A DNA stretch of 64,000 nucleotides, taken from NCBI GenBank assembly GCA_033558025.1, contig JAUCEF010000013.1:4395001-4459000 (forward strand). The letters run 5' to 3'. This stretch comes from Phytophthora sp. 'mugwort' (lineage: Eukaryota > Oomycota > Peronosporomycetes > Peronosporales > Peronosporaceae). This document shows, in pieces, positions 51,797 through 63,739 of this stretch; position 1 is the first letter of the stretch, and the number at the start of each line of letters is the position of its first letter. Below the pieces are notes generated by a model. The model was not told the origin of the DNA and made no database searches. It saw only the letters and a list, made by a program, of their open reading frames with translations. A program made the position numbers and the translations under genes.

Positions 51797-53959
51797 CTAT
51801 CTGACCAGTACTCGGGCGCGACGTCGGCTGCTCGGGTCCCTTATCTGCGGCCACGTGCGACATCGTTGACCGCAAATTCTGGTTGTCAAGGAATGGCCTG
51901 CTGGCGTCGATGCAAACAGAGATCGCCGCGCAGCTGAATTATCCTGGTGAACCCACACACGGGTGTTGTTATTGCGATGGTGACTGGCTGCTCTCTGCGT
52001 TTCTTCATCACTGAAATAGCCGTCTGTACTGCTGTCACTGTCGCTTTCGTTGGGGTTTGCGCCGTCGTCCATGTAGTGCACTTGACTGGTCGATGTCTTT
52101 TCACCTACATTTGTGTACAAGATGGCGAGTTTCTCTACACGAGCAGGCTTCACTCGATTCCGACGTTTGTTCTGAATGAAAGAGTGAACACTCCACGAAC
52201 GCTCACTTGCTGCCGGAGACGTTGGAATACTCAGCACACGCGTCGCGAAGTCCCTGAGAACAGCAAAATCGGTACTCTTAAGTTTCCACCAATCGAGCGG
52301 TGTGTAGCTCGAAGTCTGCTCCCATTTCTCCTGTGGCCATCCATCCATCCTTCACAAATGAACTTCATGACAGCATCACGAAAAGTGCTTGCTGTTACTC
52401 CAGGCGATAGGCCTACGCGCACAGCCAGCTCAACACATGCTGTGACTGCGTTGTCCAAGTCATCACCATCAAAGTCGTCAGGAGACTTGGATGGGTCCAG
52501 CAAGAAAGCCGCAAGCACAGACTCCCGCTTGATTGACTCCCACCGCTTTTGAAGAGTTGCTTTGATGCTCGAGAAGACATTTTCCTCGATGTCGTCATTC
52601 TGCGCACGGAATGCTCGATGGTAGCGTAGCTCTCGAAAAAATAATGATAGACCATCGAAAGGCAGCATCCATCTTTTTCAAGAGCCCCCAGCGCTTTGGC
52701 AACAGGTTGAACTAAACGTAAAACAGCCCGGGCCTTCATCGAAAGCTGCTGTCGGCGAGAATTGCCTATACCCGATTGTTTCGCCTCAGCAACCTTATAG
52801 CGATCCAGTAAGACTTCGTTCGCAAAAACTGCCTCATTTCGGACAAGACTGGAAAAAAAATGCAGTTAGAATTAGAGTACCATCTCGTCAAGACTGGAAT
52901 AACCAAAGCGCGGCGTCGTTGGCGCGATCCCATTTGTCGTCGTTGCACCTCCCGCAAGTGATATTGCAGCGCAGGCCTCTTACGGACGAACTTAGTGATA
53001 CTGACAGCACTCTTGAGGACATACCGAGGTACTTAACTCCAAACATGTCCTTCAGCACCAAAGTGAGGGTGTGTGCAGCGCATCCATTGCAGGTTAGGGT
53101 CGGCATTTTTGCCATTAGCAGCTCCCATGACTTGCACATATTCGAAGCGTTATCAGTAACCACAGCACACAGATCCCTTGCCAACGACAGTCTCAACCTC
53201 ACCAATTACTCTGGTCAGCGCAACAGCCATGTATTCTCCAGTGTGTTTGTCGTCTCGTGTTCGAATCGAGGACCAAAATATTGGCCGAATAAATGGTGAC
53301 ACCATAATGAAGTTCACGGGTACTCTCGCTGTTAGAATCCGACCAACCATCACACACCACCGCCACAATGGTTTCGCCCTCTAACACCACCTTGGCATTC
53401 TCCCACTCCTCCGTGTACGCTTCGTCGAGCAAAGCACTGGATAGGTCCTGGCGGGTGGGGAGGGTCATGCCTGGTCGATATCTGGTCAGGATAAAGCGCA
53501 TCGCAGGATTTTCGATGACACGAAATGGAATTCCGGAAGAATAGAATGCTGCAGCTATAGCCTGATGGAACGCTTTCTTCTCCATTTTGCTTACAGGCTC
53601 ATGAACGCTGGGCCGGTGCGATGAGTCCCCCACCCGGGCCCGTTAGGTGACGCTATATCGCCTGCTACGTCGCGAATTCGTTTGCCGAGTAGCGGCGCGA
53701 ACTTAGCGCGGATTTCGTCTGGAACCGTTGGACACTGACGGACAATATGAGGAACCATGCTCTTCTTGGGTGGCGCGTGGCGCAGCTCCTTGGAGCAGTG
53801 ATTGCAGACTACATCGGGGTACTGCTTGCCTGGGTAGGCCCACTTCGGAACGGTGGTCGCGAACTCACTCCAAACAGGATGCAAAGGAGGACCGAGGTTG
53901 CTTTCAGTTGCTCGATCGTCGCCGCAAGCGCGGTGTTCTTCGTCAGATTCTTCCGCCAT
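51797..53959 (-). pseudogene. hAT-family transposase relic
   Basis: Read downward from 53959: a BED-type zinc finger (VVCNHCSKELRHAPP...HIVRQC), then in another frame the RNase-H-like core beginning FHQAIAAAFYSSGIPF. The first catalytic Asp is in VAVVCDGWSDS (about 53370). VVTDNASNMCKSWELL (about 53150) gives the second acidic region. The C-terminal dimerisation region, LSIPTSPAASERSWSVHS (about 52220), carries the conserved S-x-x-x-S-E-R-x-W pattern. Pieces lie in three frames with stops between, so it is dead. No terminal inverted repeats or 8-bp target duplication could be located by eye. Confidence 0.85.
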
Positions 53960-54267
53960 GTTGCTGGGAAGGGTATCGGCTTCTGGTTGATTCGTGTTGT
54001 GTCAGCTAGTTAGAAGATAGATCTGTGCGAAGATCGTGCCGCGCAACTTCAATTTGAAGCGTTGGTGTAAGCGAAAAATATCTGCTACACCAGAGTTACA
54101 TAACTTGGTAAGAGGAGATACTACCGGTATTTAGGTAACACCTTGCTAAGGCTTTTCCCCAACACTAGTCACGTGAGGTAACTTAGGGTTCATCAAACCT
54201 TTTCCCCCTGATTAAGTACCATTGAAAAATTTCTCCCTCATTCGAGAATCTGCCGTCTTGAAGAAAG
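53960..54267. other. Upstream region of the Crinkler relic
   Basis: About 300 bp with no gene; it should include the former promoter of the Crinkler gene. Confidence 0.45.
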
Positions 54268-56041
54268 ATGGTGACACTCGTGTGCGCGATCGTTGGTGCG
54301 GAGGGAAGCGTGTTTCCTGTGGACATCGAGGCAAGTCGGTTGGTGGGCCACTTGAAGGACGCGATCAAGGAGAAGAAGATGTACCAGTTTCCTGCGGACG
54401 AGCTGCAGCTCTTTCTGGCGAAGAAGGGCGACGCGTGGCTGCCAGACGACGATACTCTGGACACGGTGCTTCAGAGCGGAGATGACACTTCGTATACGAA
54501 GATGCGCGCGTCATGGAAGCTGAACAAGCCGAGCCTCTTTGGGCCGAACGTTTCGCTCGGAGAGGACGTGATTCACGTGTTGGTGGTGGTTCCTGACAAA
54601 ATGGCAGACAACCGGCCTAAACCACATGATAGCTCGGACCAATGGTTGGCAGAATTTCTCCTCAAGAGAATTGACCTTGGCTCGATCCATTTGTTGGAAG
54701 TCTGGAGAGCTTCGTCAAACAACCTCTCCCTGTGAAGATTCGAGCTAAGGAAGACTGGTTGGATAAATGGTCGCTCAAACAATGCGGCCCCATGCATGGA
54801 GTTAAAAAGCTTGATCTTTGGCAAGCGCGTGCTGAGACCGCTTCGCAGTGGACAGACAGAGAGCTCGTTCATATTTGTGCATGGGATTTAGTGTTTCGCA
54901 ACGTTCTCGAACTTATTTTTACTCGAGCACGCATCGACCGCGTCTCATACAGCAGCTCATCGACTGGAACAAAGCGTCCTGACTTTTTATTTATCTTGGA
55001 TGATGTTTGCGTTTTTCGTGGCGAGGAGAAATCACCTGATGTCAACATCAAAGTGGCGATCGAGGAGCTTCGATCGAAACTTGTATGGACATATGGAAGT
55101 GTACCGTACGTGTTTGGCTACGCTGCGTCGGGCTACAAGATCGATTTGGTTGCGTTGCATCATCTGAATGATGTCGTGACAAAGACCTCTATACAAACCT
55201 TCAACTTGGAATTTAAAAAGCACCAGTTCGAAGCCGTTCTCGCGATTTTGAATTGTCGTTGCTTTTCCCAGCCATTGTAGAAGCTTGTCCAGCATCTGGA
55301 AAAGATGAGTTCAGGGTCATTAAGCGTGCGAGTGGTGCTATTGTGCGTCTGTTCCCAATGTTTGTTGAGAAGGTTTTTTTTTCGGATACTGGCTGTTTTG
55401 ACCGTCTGAGTCAAGTGTATGGTGCTATGGATCGAGCTGGTGTTTTAAATGTTGATCGTCTCACAGAACTTCGTGAACAAAAGATGACAGGAGTGTTTGA
55501 GCCTCGCTGAACGATGGCGGGACCATCTAACCTGCTCGAGTTGTTTGATGCTCTGCGGGACGCTCTTCATGCGCTGGTGGCTCGTCATCGCTTGGGGTGG
55601 ATTCATCGTGATATTCGCTGGTCTAATGTGATCAGGCAACGAGGATGCAGTTCATGGTTCTTAATTGATTTCATCGATGCAGCCACTAGTCCTCAGCCTT
55701 CTTCAAGTGGTCAACATTTGAATAAAGAAGAACACGTTCCCGAGATTTTCGTGGAGAATGGCGTCCACAAGACTGCTGTCGACATTTGGGCAGTAGGATA
55801 CTTGATTGAAACGAGCGGGGTTAAATGGTGGGACCTCACTGACAGATCGTCATTCTAAAGGTTGTTGGTTACGAAGGACCCAGCATCACGACCAAGCGCA
55901 GAGGAAGCCTTACGCGATCTGGTGGAGCTTCAAGAAGCAGCAAATCGCGAACAGGAAGCTGCGCGCGAGTTGCAGCAGGGTGATCAGAGTCGAAGCCCGC
56001 GTCAGAGTCGAACGCAGTCTCGTAAGCGAACACATCCCTGA
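54268..56041 (+). pseudogene. Crinkler (CRN) effector pseudogene with nuclease-like and kinase-like modules
   Basis: The first frame (from ATG 54268) carries the ubiquitin-like CRN header: LFLAK motif (LQLFLAKK, about residue 48) and the closing HVLVVVP motif (about residue 104). CRN headers direct host translocation; the rest acts in the plant nucleus. After a change of frame near 54700, a PD-(D/E)xK-nuclease-like part shows RPDFLFI...FRGEEKSP (about 54980-55035). After another near 55250, a kinase-like fold shows HRDIRWSNV and LIDFIDAA (about 55605-55670), as in the kinase-type CRN C-terminus. In-frame stops at 55508 and 55856 and a final Arg/Gln/Ser-rich tail complete it. Several independent lesions make it a pseudogene. 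CRN identity is firm; the exact C-terminal subtype is inferred. Confidence 0.85.
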
Positions 56042-56250
56042 TCTTGCAGTGCATTCGATTAGCAAATGCTTGTTTTTTTTTTGCAATGCTATTATATAAC
56101 ACTGGCGCTGCCAGCGGAAAGCTCAACGAAAACGAAAGCGAACCTTACACTCAACTCGAGCTTAGCTCATTCGATTTTATCTTTCACAAACACTACTAGG
56201 CTTTATGTATTTTTTACTTTTGATAAATATAAAGTTAGTAATATACAAGG

Positions 56251-56448
56251 ATGGCGTACTCACCCGAACAATACCAAGCTAACAAAGAGCGCATCAAGGC
56301 GGCGCAGAAGCGTTACTATCTGCGTACGCGCGAAGCTCGTCTGACTTATCAAAAGGGTACGACGACAAGAACCGTGATCAGATTCGTTCCCGCAAGCGGA
56401 AGCCGAAAAGCGAACTTAACCCAATCGAAACCAAACTTAACTAATTAA
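56251..56448 (+). CDS. Small basic protein of the Polinton-like element
   Basis: Short frame of 65 codons beginning MAYSPEQYQANKERIKAAQK, helical and Lys/Arg/Tyr-rich, ending just before the polymerase region. I do not recognise a family. The C-terminal part may be out of frame, since the helical, charged character fades after about 35 residues. Similar short basic proteins can bind DNA, but no function is claimed. Confidence 0.4.
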   Translation: MAYSPEQYQANKERIKAAQKRYYLRTREARLTYQKGTTTRTVIRFVPASGSRKANLTQSKPNLTN

Positions 56449-56497
56449 ATAAAACAATTTCTCTGATAGAAAGTCAAGCCATATATATAGAGAGAGA

Positions 56498-59400
56498 ATG
56501 GCTGATAATAGCACGCTAAAGATTTTAGCCGATGCCTTTGGGAATCTGGGCGAATATCACTCATAAGACTTTCGAGTGGGTCAAGGCCAATGATGAGAGG
56601 TATTTCACGTGACTTAAGAGATGCGTCAAGTCTTACAGCAAGTATCTATGAATTAATTATTCAAAAAAAGTCTATGTGGGTTAGATATAAAGTGCATCCT
56701 GATACAAAGGTATAATCATGTAAAGTCAATCACACAGAGAATAATATAGCCGAAGATATATAACAGACATGTTTGATACGAACTCGAAGGATTAAAACGT
56801 CTCAACATTCACCCCATCAAATGCGGGAGCAGTTATCGAGTCAAGGTTCGCGATAGAACCGGAAAGATGGTATATGATAGCAACATTTTCCACCCTAAAA
56901 CTCGGAACTCGTAGTTAAGCAGTACAAGGTCTCTATCGAAAAACTCGAGAAGCACATGTCGGCTGACTACAAGGCTGACCCTAAGTACCGTTTCGACAAC
57001 GAAAAAAAACATGGAGTCTCATCTATACGAGGGTATCCAGGCCTCAGAGTTCTATGACAAGCTTGAAAACGTTCTCGCAAGTCAGAAGAATGCTTTCGAG
57101 GTCAATATCGCTCTAGGATATGATTTAATCAGCAAGACGGATGATAGTTTTTTTTAGTCAGTATTGGCATCCAAACATTGCCAGCACATCTGTATTGGCG
57201 AGACCGGTTGCCATCAATAGCAAGGCAGACATTCGTAAGAAGGTCATTTCTGAGATTCGGTCAACGGAGTTAGCCGACAAGCTCAACTACCCATCGAGTG
57301 GATATAAGCTCAAGGCGATGACCGGGTTTAAAATTTTCATTTATCATCGCCATCATGCCCTTGACGATAGCGATGCTGTCATCCCCAAGATCATCCGCAA
57401 TAACAAGCATGTAATCAACTTCCCGAAAACGAACAACAAATGCGTTCACTGCATTTTGAGTACCACACTCAGTCTGGTACTAAGAAAGACCCACGATTCA
57501 TTCAGGCTGGTGAAGGCAGCATTCAAGCGCTACTATTCTTTCAAGGGTATTAGTTATATACTGAGCCTGTTCCGGAATTCAAACCGATCGATCTGCTACA
57601 GCTCGATGAGGTGGAGGAATGTTTTCAGCTCAGCATCAACGTCTATATGATGAATGCGTCTTCTGGAAAGATTGAATGATACGCCCATCAGACAAGGTGT
57701 ATGAAGCGATTAACATTCTCTCCAATGAAAATCAACGCTCTCTACATCACCAACCTGGATATGCTCCAGAGTAAGTACCAGTGCTCGAAGTGTGAGATGA
57801 TTTTCATTAGCTATGACATGCCTTAAGAATCATAAAAAGAACCAGTGTGAGCTCATAAATATCGAGAGCTTCCCTGCTCAACCAACTATTTACAAGCCAG
57901 TTCAAATCGGTATTAAATCATTGCTCACGAAGTACTCTATCAAGGCTACGGACCAGTATATTGATCACTTCATTGTTTATGACTTTGAGGGCATTCTAAG
58001 GCCGACTGTGGTTCAACATGGACAGAGCACAGTCTTCATAATCGAGCACATTCCGGTATCAATATCGGTAGCAGATAGCTTAACTGAGGAGGTGCTTGCT
58101 TTGTAAATGACAATCCGAAGGCTTTGCTTACGGATATGTTCAGATATATTGGCGACGTGGGATCGAAGATCCAGCGATACAAAGTCCAAGTATGAGTCGC
58201 TCTCCGTAAGATCATCAACGCCCACGGGCTAACAGGTATGGAGATTCCTGGAGTAGATTTGGGTAAAACTTACACTATGGACGATGTAGATAAATGGATT
58301 CAGGAAGACAAATATTCCAGCTTCTTCGATTTCCATAGCATCATTGGTTTTGGTAAACAGAGGACGGATTATGGTAAAATCACGCAGCAGCTCGATCAAG
58401 TACCGGTATTTGGCTTCAACAGCGGCCGCTACAATATCAACCTTATCAAGAACCTTATCAAGAACGATATATTTGCCGTTATCGGCACCAAAAACACTAA
58501 ATCCGTCATCAAGAACCCTAGCTACATTGTGCATCGCCACCGGAGATATGGAATACTCGATATCCTACTACATCCCGGCTGGTACAAGCTACGACAAGTA
58601 TCTTACTACATATCTTGGTGGATGCAAGTGTGATGACAAGATTCGTTGTATCTGTGGTCTTGGTAAGGGGCTATTCCCCTACGAGTACATCAAAGCTTAC
58701 GAGGTGCTCAACGAGGCCAACATCCCTCCCAAATCAGCCTTCAACAGTGCGCTTCGTGGAACCAGCATCAGCAATGCTGACTCCGAGCGAGTAAAGTTTG
58801 TTTGGGGGCACTATGGGATGAAGGCGATCAAGGATTTACTCATCTGGTGGACGTAGTCCCGTTCATCAAGGGTATCAAGGCCCAGCGGGAGCTGTTCAAG
58901 GGGTTCGAGCTGGATATGTTTGCCGACGGTGTCTCTCTCCCTGGGCTAAGTGAAAAGGTTATGTATCAGATTTGCTTCAACAATTTCAAAAAGCAGAGAC
59001 GGAAGCAGGCTAAAGCATTGGATTCCCGGTAGCGTATGAGCGGATACAAAAGCCAGGATGCGGATGCTGGTCGCGAGTACGACATGACCATCGAGTATCT
59101 GAATGATCTCCTCAAGCGGCAGAAATACTTATGCGGTCTTTGCTACTGTCAATTGACCACAAATACAGAGTCAGCCGACCGTGTCAATAACAAGCTAGGT
59201 CATATTGATGAAAACATTCTGATCAGCTGCATCGAATGTAATGTGGCGCGTAAGGACATGTCGCTCAGCGGGTTCCGATACAAATAGCTACTTGACTTCA
59301 ACTCAGATAGACTGGTCTATAGCATTGATAAGGAGCAATCCGAGATCTATGGTAAGATGAAAGATAACATTGCTGGACCATCAATCATTTTTAACCGCTA

Positions 59401-60330
59401 CGCTAGGCGCAAACGAGACCAAGATTCGAGATAACAAGATGTGCAAAAAGATCATCGGTTTCGATGCTAACGCTCTGTACCTATGGACCCTCGGAAATGA
59501 GATGCCATGCGGTCGATTGACTACAGTTGAAGCGTACGATGGTATCGTCGATGACATCAAGAGCGACAAGATCTTCGGTTTTCTTGAATGTGATATTCGA
59601 ACTCCAGATCACCTGAAAGAGTACTTAAGTGAGATGGGCCCCATTTTCAAAAATATTGAGATTGATTGTAGCGATGAGAAGGTCATTGGCAAGCATATGT
59701 TTGATTACAACCAGACTCGAGAGAAAAACAAAGCCAAGCCTGCTAGGAAGTTGATTGGTAGCTCCTTCGGAAAACACATCCTCATCTACACTCCGCTATT
59801 CAGGTGGTATCTGTCTCATGGAATGGTAATCACTAAGACTTACAGCTTTATTAAAGCCAGCGCCCACAAAGCTTTTGCATCATTTATGGATGATCTGTCT
59901 AACGCACGTCGTGTCGTGATGAGGATAAAGTAAGGCTATGGTTGCTGAGGTGATGAAACTGGTTGGCGATTCGGTTTTCGGACGATCGGGCATGGACATG
60001 AGCAAACACAAACAGGTTATGTACGAGTCTAATGAGGATGAGATCAAGTCGCGTTTGAACGCTTCACTTTTCATGGACTGGAGGGACTAAACGATTCTTG
60101 TGAGATTACTATGAAGAAACGTCGTCTCAATAACAAGAACTCAATCCATTTGTCTATTGCCATCTACCGGCTTGCTAAGCTACGCATGCTCGAGTTCTAC
60201 TACGACTGCATCGACTTCAACTTCGATCGAGGTGATTTATTACTCAGTCCGATATTCAGCGATTTCAAGAACAAAAGAAGCGATTCGATGGGTTCAAGAT
60301 CGCCTCTCACAATCCCAACTGTTGGCAGAT
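56498..60330 (+). pseudogene. Protein-primed type B DNA polymerase (pPolB), broken, with HNH-like module
   Basis: Coding-like sequence starts at an ATG at 56498 (MADNSTLKILADAFG) and continues through many frames. A Cys/His finger-like segment (CSKCEMIF...LKNHKKNQC) lies near 57785-57850. Exonuclease-type residues (HFIVYDFEG near 57968) come next. An HNH-like zinc module (YLCGLCYCQL, DRVNNKLGHIDEN, CIECN) lies near 59125-59250. Polymerase motif A follows as GFDANALYLWTLGNEMPCGR (about 59457), then the motif B region KLVGDSVFGRSGMDMSKHK (about 59958) and the motif C neighbourhood (LRMLEFYYDCIDF, about 60180). Where the catalytic D-x-D of motif C should follow, the sequence is shifted. More than six frame changes and internal stops make it non-functional. 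Confidence 0.8.
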
Positions 60331-61287
60331 AGATCTTGCTTTCTGGGAGAAACAGCCGATTCTGGCTGGTATCAACAAAACTCCCGCATCGGTTATGCAA
60401 AGCTGTTGGTAAATAAAAGGGCAACTATAGTTTTAGAAGCACTCAAAGCGTTTGTTCGACTTCATAAAGTTGAAATCTTAACTTCCGATAATGGAAGTGA
60501 ATTCATGAATGCACAAGCCCAAGAATTTCTTAAAGCCAAAAGGATCGACCATTTTAACAACGAGCCAGCTAATCATGGGACTATGGGTAAATTGAACGTT
60601 TCAATCGAACTATAAAGCAGAGAAACCAAGATGTGGCTGACCGATGGGAGAGGGGACTCTCGGGACTCGGTCCGAGGGTCTTCGACCTCGAACATTGTTC
60701 ATCGCCCGGAGGGGTTTCACCCGCTTCATCTCCGAAGAAGATTACACATAAGCTTATTAGCGACGGTATTGTCAACTACAACAGCACCGTTCAACGATCA
60801 ATTGGAATGACGCTAAAAAAAAGCCGAAGACCAAGTAGTGGAGGCCGATCTGTCTCATAATCAAGGTGAAGCTGATAGATTGAAAACGAGTTTAGCGTTG
60901 GAAACATGTGCTCTATCGACTAAAGAAGGGGACTTTTGACATGGAAGCTGCACGTTGGAGCAACGCTGTATATTTAATGGTAGGGATTGATGGCTATCGA
61001 GTCCAAGTACGTTCGAGAAACGGGCATACGCTCTACAAAGCTCCAAAACAAATGACCTCAAAAAGGTTCAATCAGAGACAACGGATGCTACAATTAATCG
61101 AGGAGATATCCTTGAAGCTGAGAAGATTGTAGACCACAAGAAGATGCGAGCTGGTAAGTACAAATATTTAGTTCGGTGGCTTGGAAATGAACCTGATTCC
61201 TGGGAGCCACAAAACAATCTCAGATTTGTTAATAAGAGTAGAAGATGGACGATCGAGATTGAGTATTGGAGTTCAAAAAACAGCTGA
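60295..61287 (+). pseudogene. Polinton-type integrase with C-terminal chromodomain, broken
   Basis: Retroviral-fold integrase. A first-Asp region (CWQIDLAFWEKQP, frame-shifted, about 60320) is followed by YAKLLVNKRATIVLEALKAF and the second Asp in VEILTSDNGSEFMNAQAQEF (about 60480). The third, Glu-bearing helix lies in a different frame just after NHGTMGK (about 60590). VNYNSTVQRSIGMT, a conserved feature of these integrases, comes at about 60770. A chromodomain follows (GKYKYLVRWLGNEPDSWEP, about 61155), which in such elements may guide insertion to chromatin. Shifts near 60590 and 60815 and others prevent a full product. A GC-rich stretch near 60645-60730 sits inside it. Confidence 0.8.
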
Positions 61288-61429
61288 CATACCGCTCCGG
61301 GCGCGGCAAAAAAAACAATGAGACAAACTTAGCTTGTAAGCTTTGACCCATGTATACTATTTCTGTTATATTATTGAGGTTTTGTAAATATATGACTTGA
61401 TATATATATATAGACACCAACCCATACGA

Positions 61430-61719
61430 ATGTGTAAGGACTGCTTAGAAATGAAACGTGAGCTTGTTAAGCTACGTCGGAAATTACGGGTCATCCAAGA
61501 AGTCAGCAGAATTAAAAGGAGCTGTTGGACCTTGATGCAGTCTCCAATTTTCGTGGAACTGTTATTAATCGCAACTACCAATGGGAACTGGAAGCAATCT
61601 TTGAGGTACCCTTTCATTGTATCAAAGACCGCTATCACATTCTACTAAATGAGCGAAGTCATATCTGTCATTCTTTTGCATCATTTAGACACAATTCCGT
61701 TATGCCGAGTTACTGGTAG
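61430..61719 (+). pseudogene. Small conserved-looking protein of the element, one frame break
   Basis: Begins MCKDCLEMKRELVKLRRK (a Cys-x2-Cys pair and a basic coiled-coil-like helix). After a change of frame near 61505 it continues with NFRGTVINRNYQWELEAIFE and HCIKDRYHILLNERSH to a stop at 61719. Not recognised. About 95 residues if intact. Lies between the integrase and an unknown large gene. Confidence 0.4.
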
Positions 61720-61775
61720 TTACCAAAGGTTGCGCGTGATCTGCTAATTATGAGTACTCTTTTTTTAAACTATAT

Positions 61776-63689
61776 ATGTGGCACCCAAATGTTTCCTTCG
61801 TTCTCATCACTCGCTCAGAGAGAGCAAAAGCAGCAGGAGCTTCTGAGCGATCACAGCGACGTATTAGACAATCTAAAGCAAAGCGTGATATGTATGAAGC
61901 CGCGTCGTGGGCAAGCGACGCAGATAACACTATAAGCATGACCTCTACATCAGCTCAGACAGATTCGTTGAGCCTTAAAAAACGGTGAATAATGAATTCT
62001 CCCAGAAAACCCTGATGTATCATCTGTTGGAACAAACACTGATACAACTAAGACGGATTTCCCGTCAAGTCGCGGTCCAAGACCGGTTGATGCTGAAACT
62101 AACACAAACAGAGTGCGTATGTCTAATAAAAAGTTCATGATTCGTCCTAAGACAACAGATAAACAGGTTGAGGCAATGGCGGAAGACTTGGTGGATAGAG
62201 ATTTATTCAGTGAAGGCGATGATGAACAAGAGCAATCTAAGACAGCAGTTGCTCAAATATTTGAGGTCTATCCGATTCTTGCAGACTTGCATATTCATCC
62301 TCTGACTTCAAACGGTCGTCAGCTATCGAAATATTACATTGGTAAAGATACGAAGACATATACTGTCAAGTTAGATAGAGTATCATTAGCACCAAACATC
62401 GATTGGTCCGAGGCATACGATCATATTAGGGAGGTTTTAACTAATGATGTTCGCTTCCTCGAATATCTGACTGAAAAGGAGGCACGCCGCGAAATGGGGA
62501 AAGAAGCAAGCCTACTCCATATCAGGTATGGCAACTTGCTGGATCGAAGCGGAAACGATTCAATGCTTCGGTAGGGGATGATGCAGATCGCACGAAGCAA
62601 AGACATGAGGATAGCTTTTTATTCGATAAATCGACTTCTACAACGTCTGACCAGACTCACAGCAAGATCAAAATGATCTGGACCATCAGTAGGAATAAGG
62701 ACGTTCTTGAAGCTAAGGGGTTAAGAAAGAAAATTGTTCCAATTCTCATGGGTACGAGTAAAACATCTCCTGTTGATGTAGATGGATATATATGGCTCGA
62801 TGGTAATTACATTAGCGTATTTGGTAAAGATAGTAATCGTACAAAGCCCGCTATTACTAAGAGAGTCAATTGGACAATCACATTCGAATCGTTTATCGAT
62901 ATGGTCAGCGCGAGAGGAGTTGATCTGGTATTAATCGGTAAACAGGATGAGAAAAGGGTAGCGGAGGATTTCACACCAGGTGAGGGGGAAGCCCGACATG
63001 GAGTAATGAGTGGTGCCGATGAAGATATGGAACCAAAGTTAACCAACGCCGACAACGACGCCAAACAAATCTTAACAGATTACTACACTCAGTTGGCGAG
63101 CGAGCGTATTGCTACTTTTTATTCCGTCTGAAGCCGATTGTTAATACCAAAGATGGAACAAAACCTCATCCAGATTACTATTTTGCTGAACCAACACTCA
63201 GTCGACCATTATATATCAGATATACAAAAAAAGCCAAACATGTACCTGGTAAGGGTTGGTCCGATCTCATGAAAAACCATCCACTGGATGGATACTTTCA
63301 CATCGCAATTGAACTATTTCGAAGAATTAGAGCGCTACCTTTTTGATGTTGAGTACCCATTCTCTTCAAATGATGAAGAAGCATCTAAAAAAAAAAATTG
63401 ATTGAGGAGAAGGAACTTAACAAACAAAGACGAAATAATCCTGATGAGAATTTAAAGATTAAACAAAGCTATCTTAGGTACTGCTCAAGACATCAAACGA
63501 CAAAACGTTAAGCCAGATGAATTACAGATGTTTCACGACGACGCTGAGGCGGCGTTTCAACCATATGGCGAGGCTCAGAAGCGTTATGAGGCAGCTGAGG
63601 AAGCTGTAAGAGGGTCAAATTCGAAATCTTTAGGATCAGCTTTGAAGGCCGCTCAATCAGCGATGAGAGCTACAAAGTCTGTATATTAA
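61776..63689 (+). pseudogene. Large unrecognised gene of the Polinton-like element, broken
   Basis: Continuous coding-like sequence in changing frames. The N-terminus is Arg/Ala/Ser-rich (RRIRQSKAKRDMYEAASW), then Thr-rich segments with NTDTT and ETNTN. A well-behaved 154-codon frame (62113-62574) contains KFMIRPKTTDKQVEAM and IFEVYPILADLHIHPLTSN. The next frame (to 63131) has VDVDGYIWLDGNYISVFGKD. Later pieces contain RPLYIRYTKKAKHVPGKGW, and a final Ala-rich helix (63477-63689; YGEAQKRYEAAEEAVRG) follows a poly-A run where the frame changes. Roughly 600 residues if once intact. No family recognised; by position it could be a structural or packaging gene, but nothing in the sequence proves it. 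Confidence 0.45.
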
Positions 63690-63739
63690 ACTAAGTCTAA
63701 TAGATATTCAGAGCGCAAACTCTAAAGGGGCGTGGTCTA

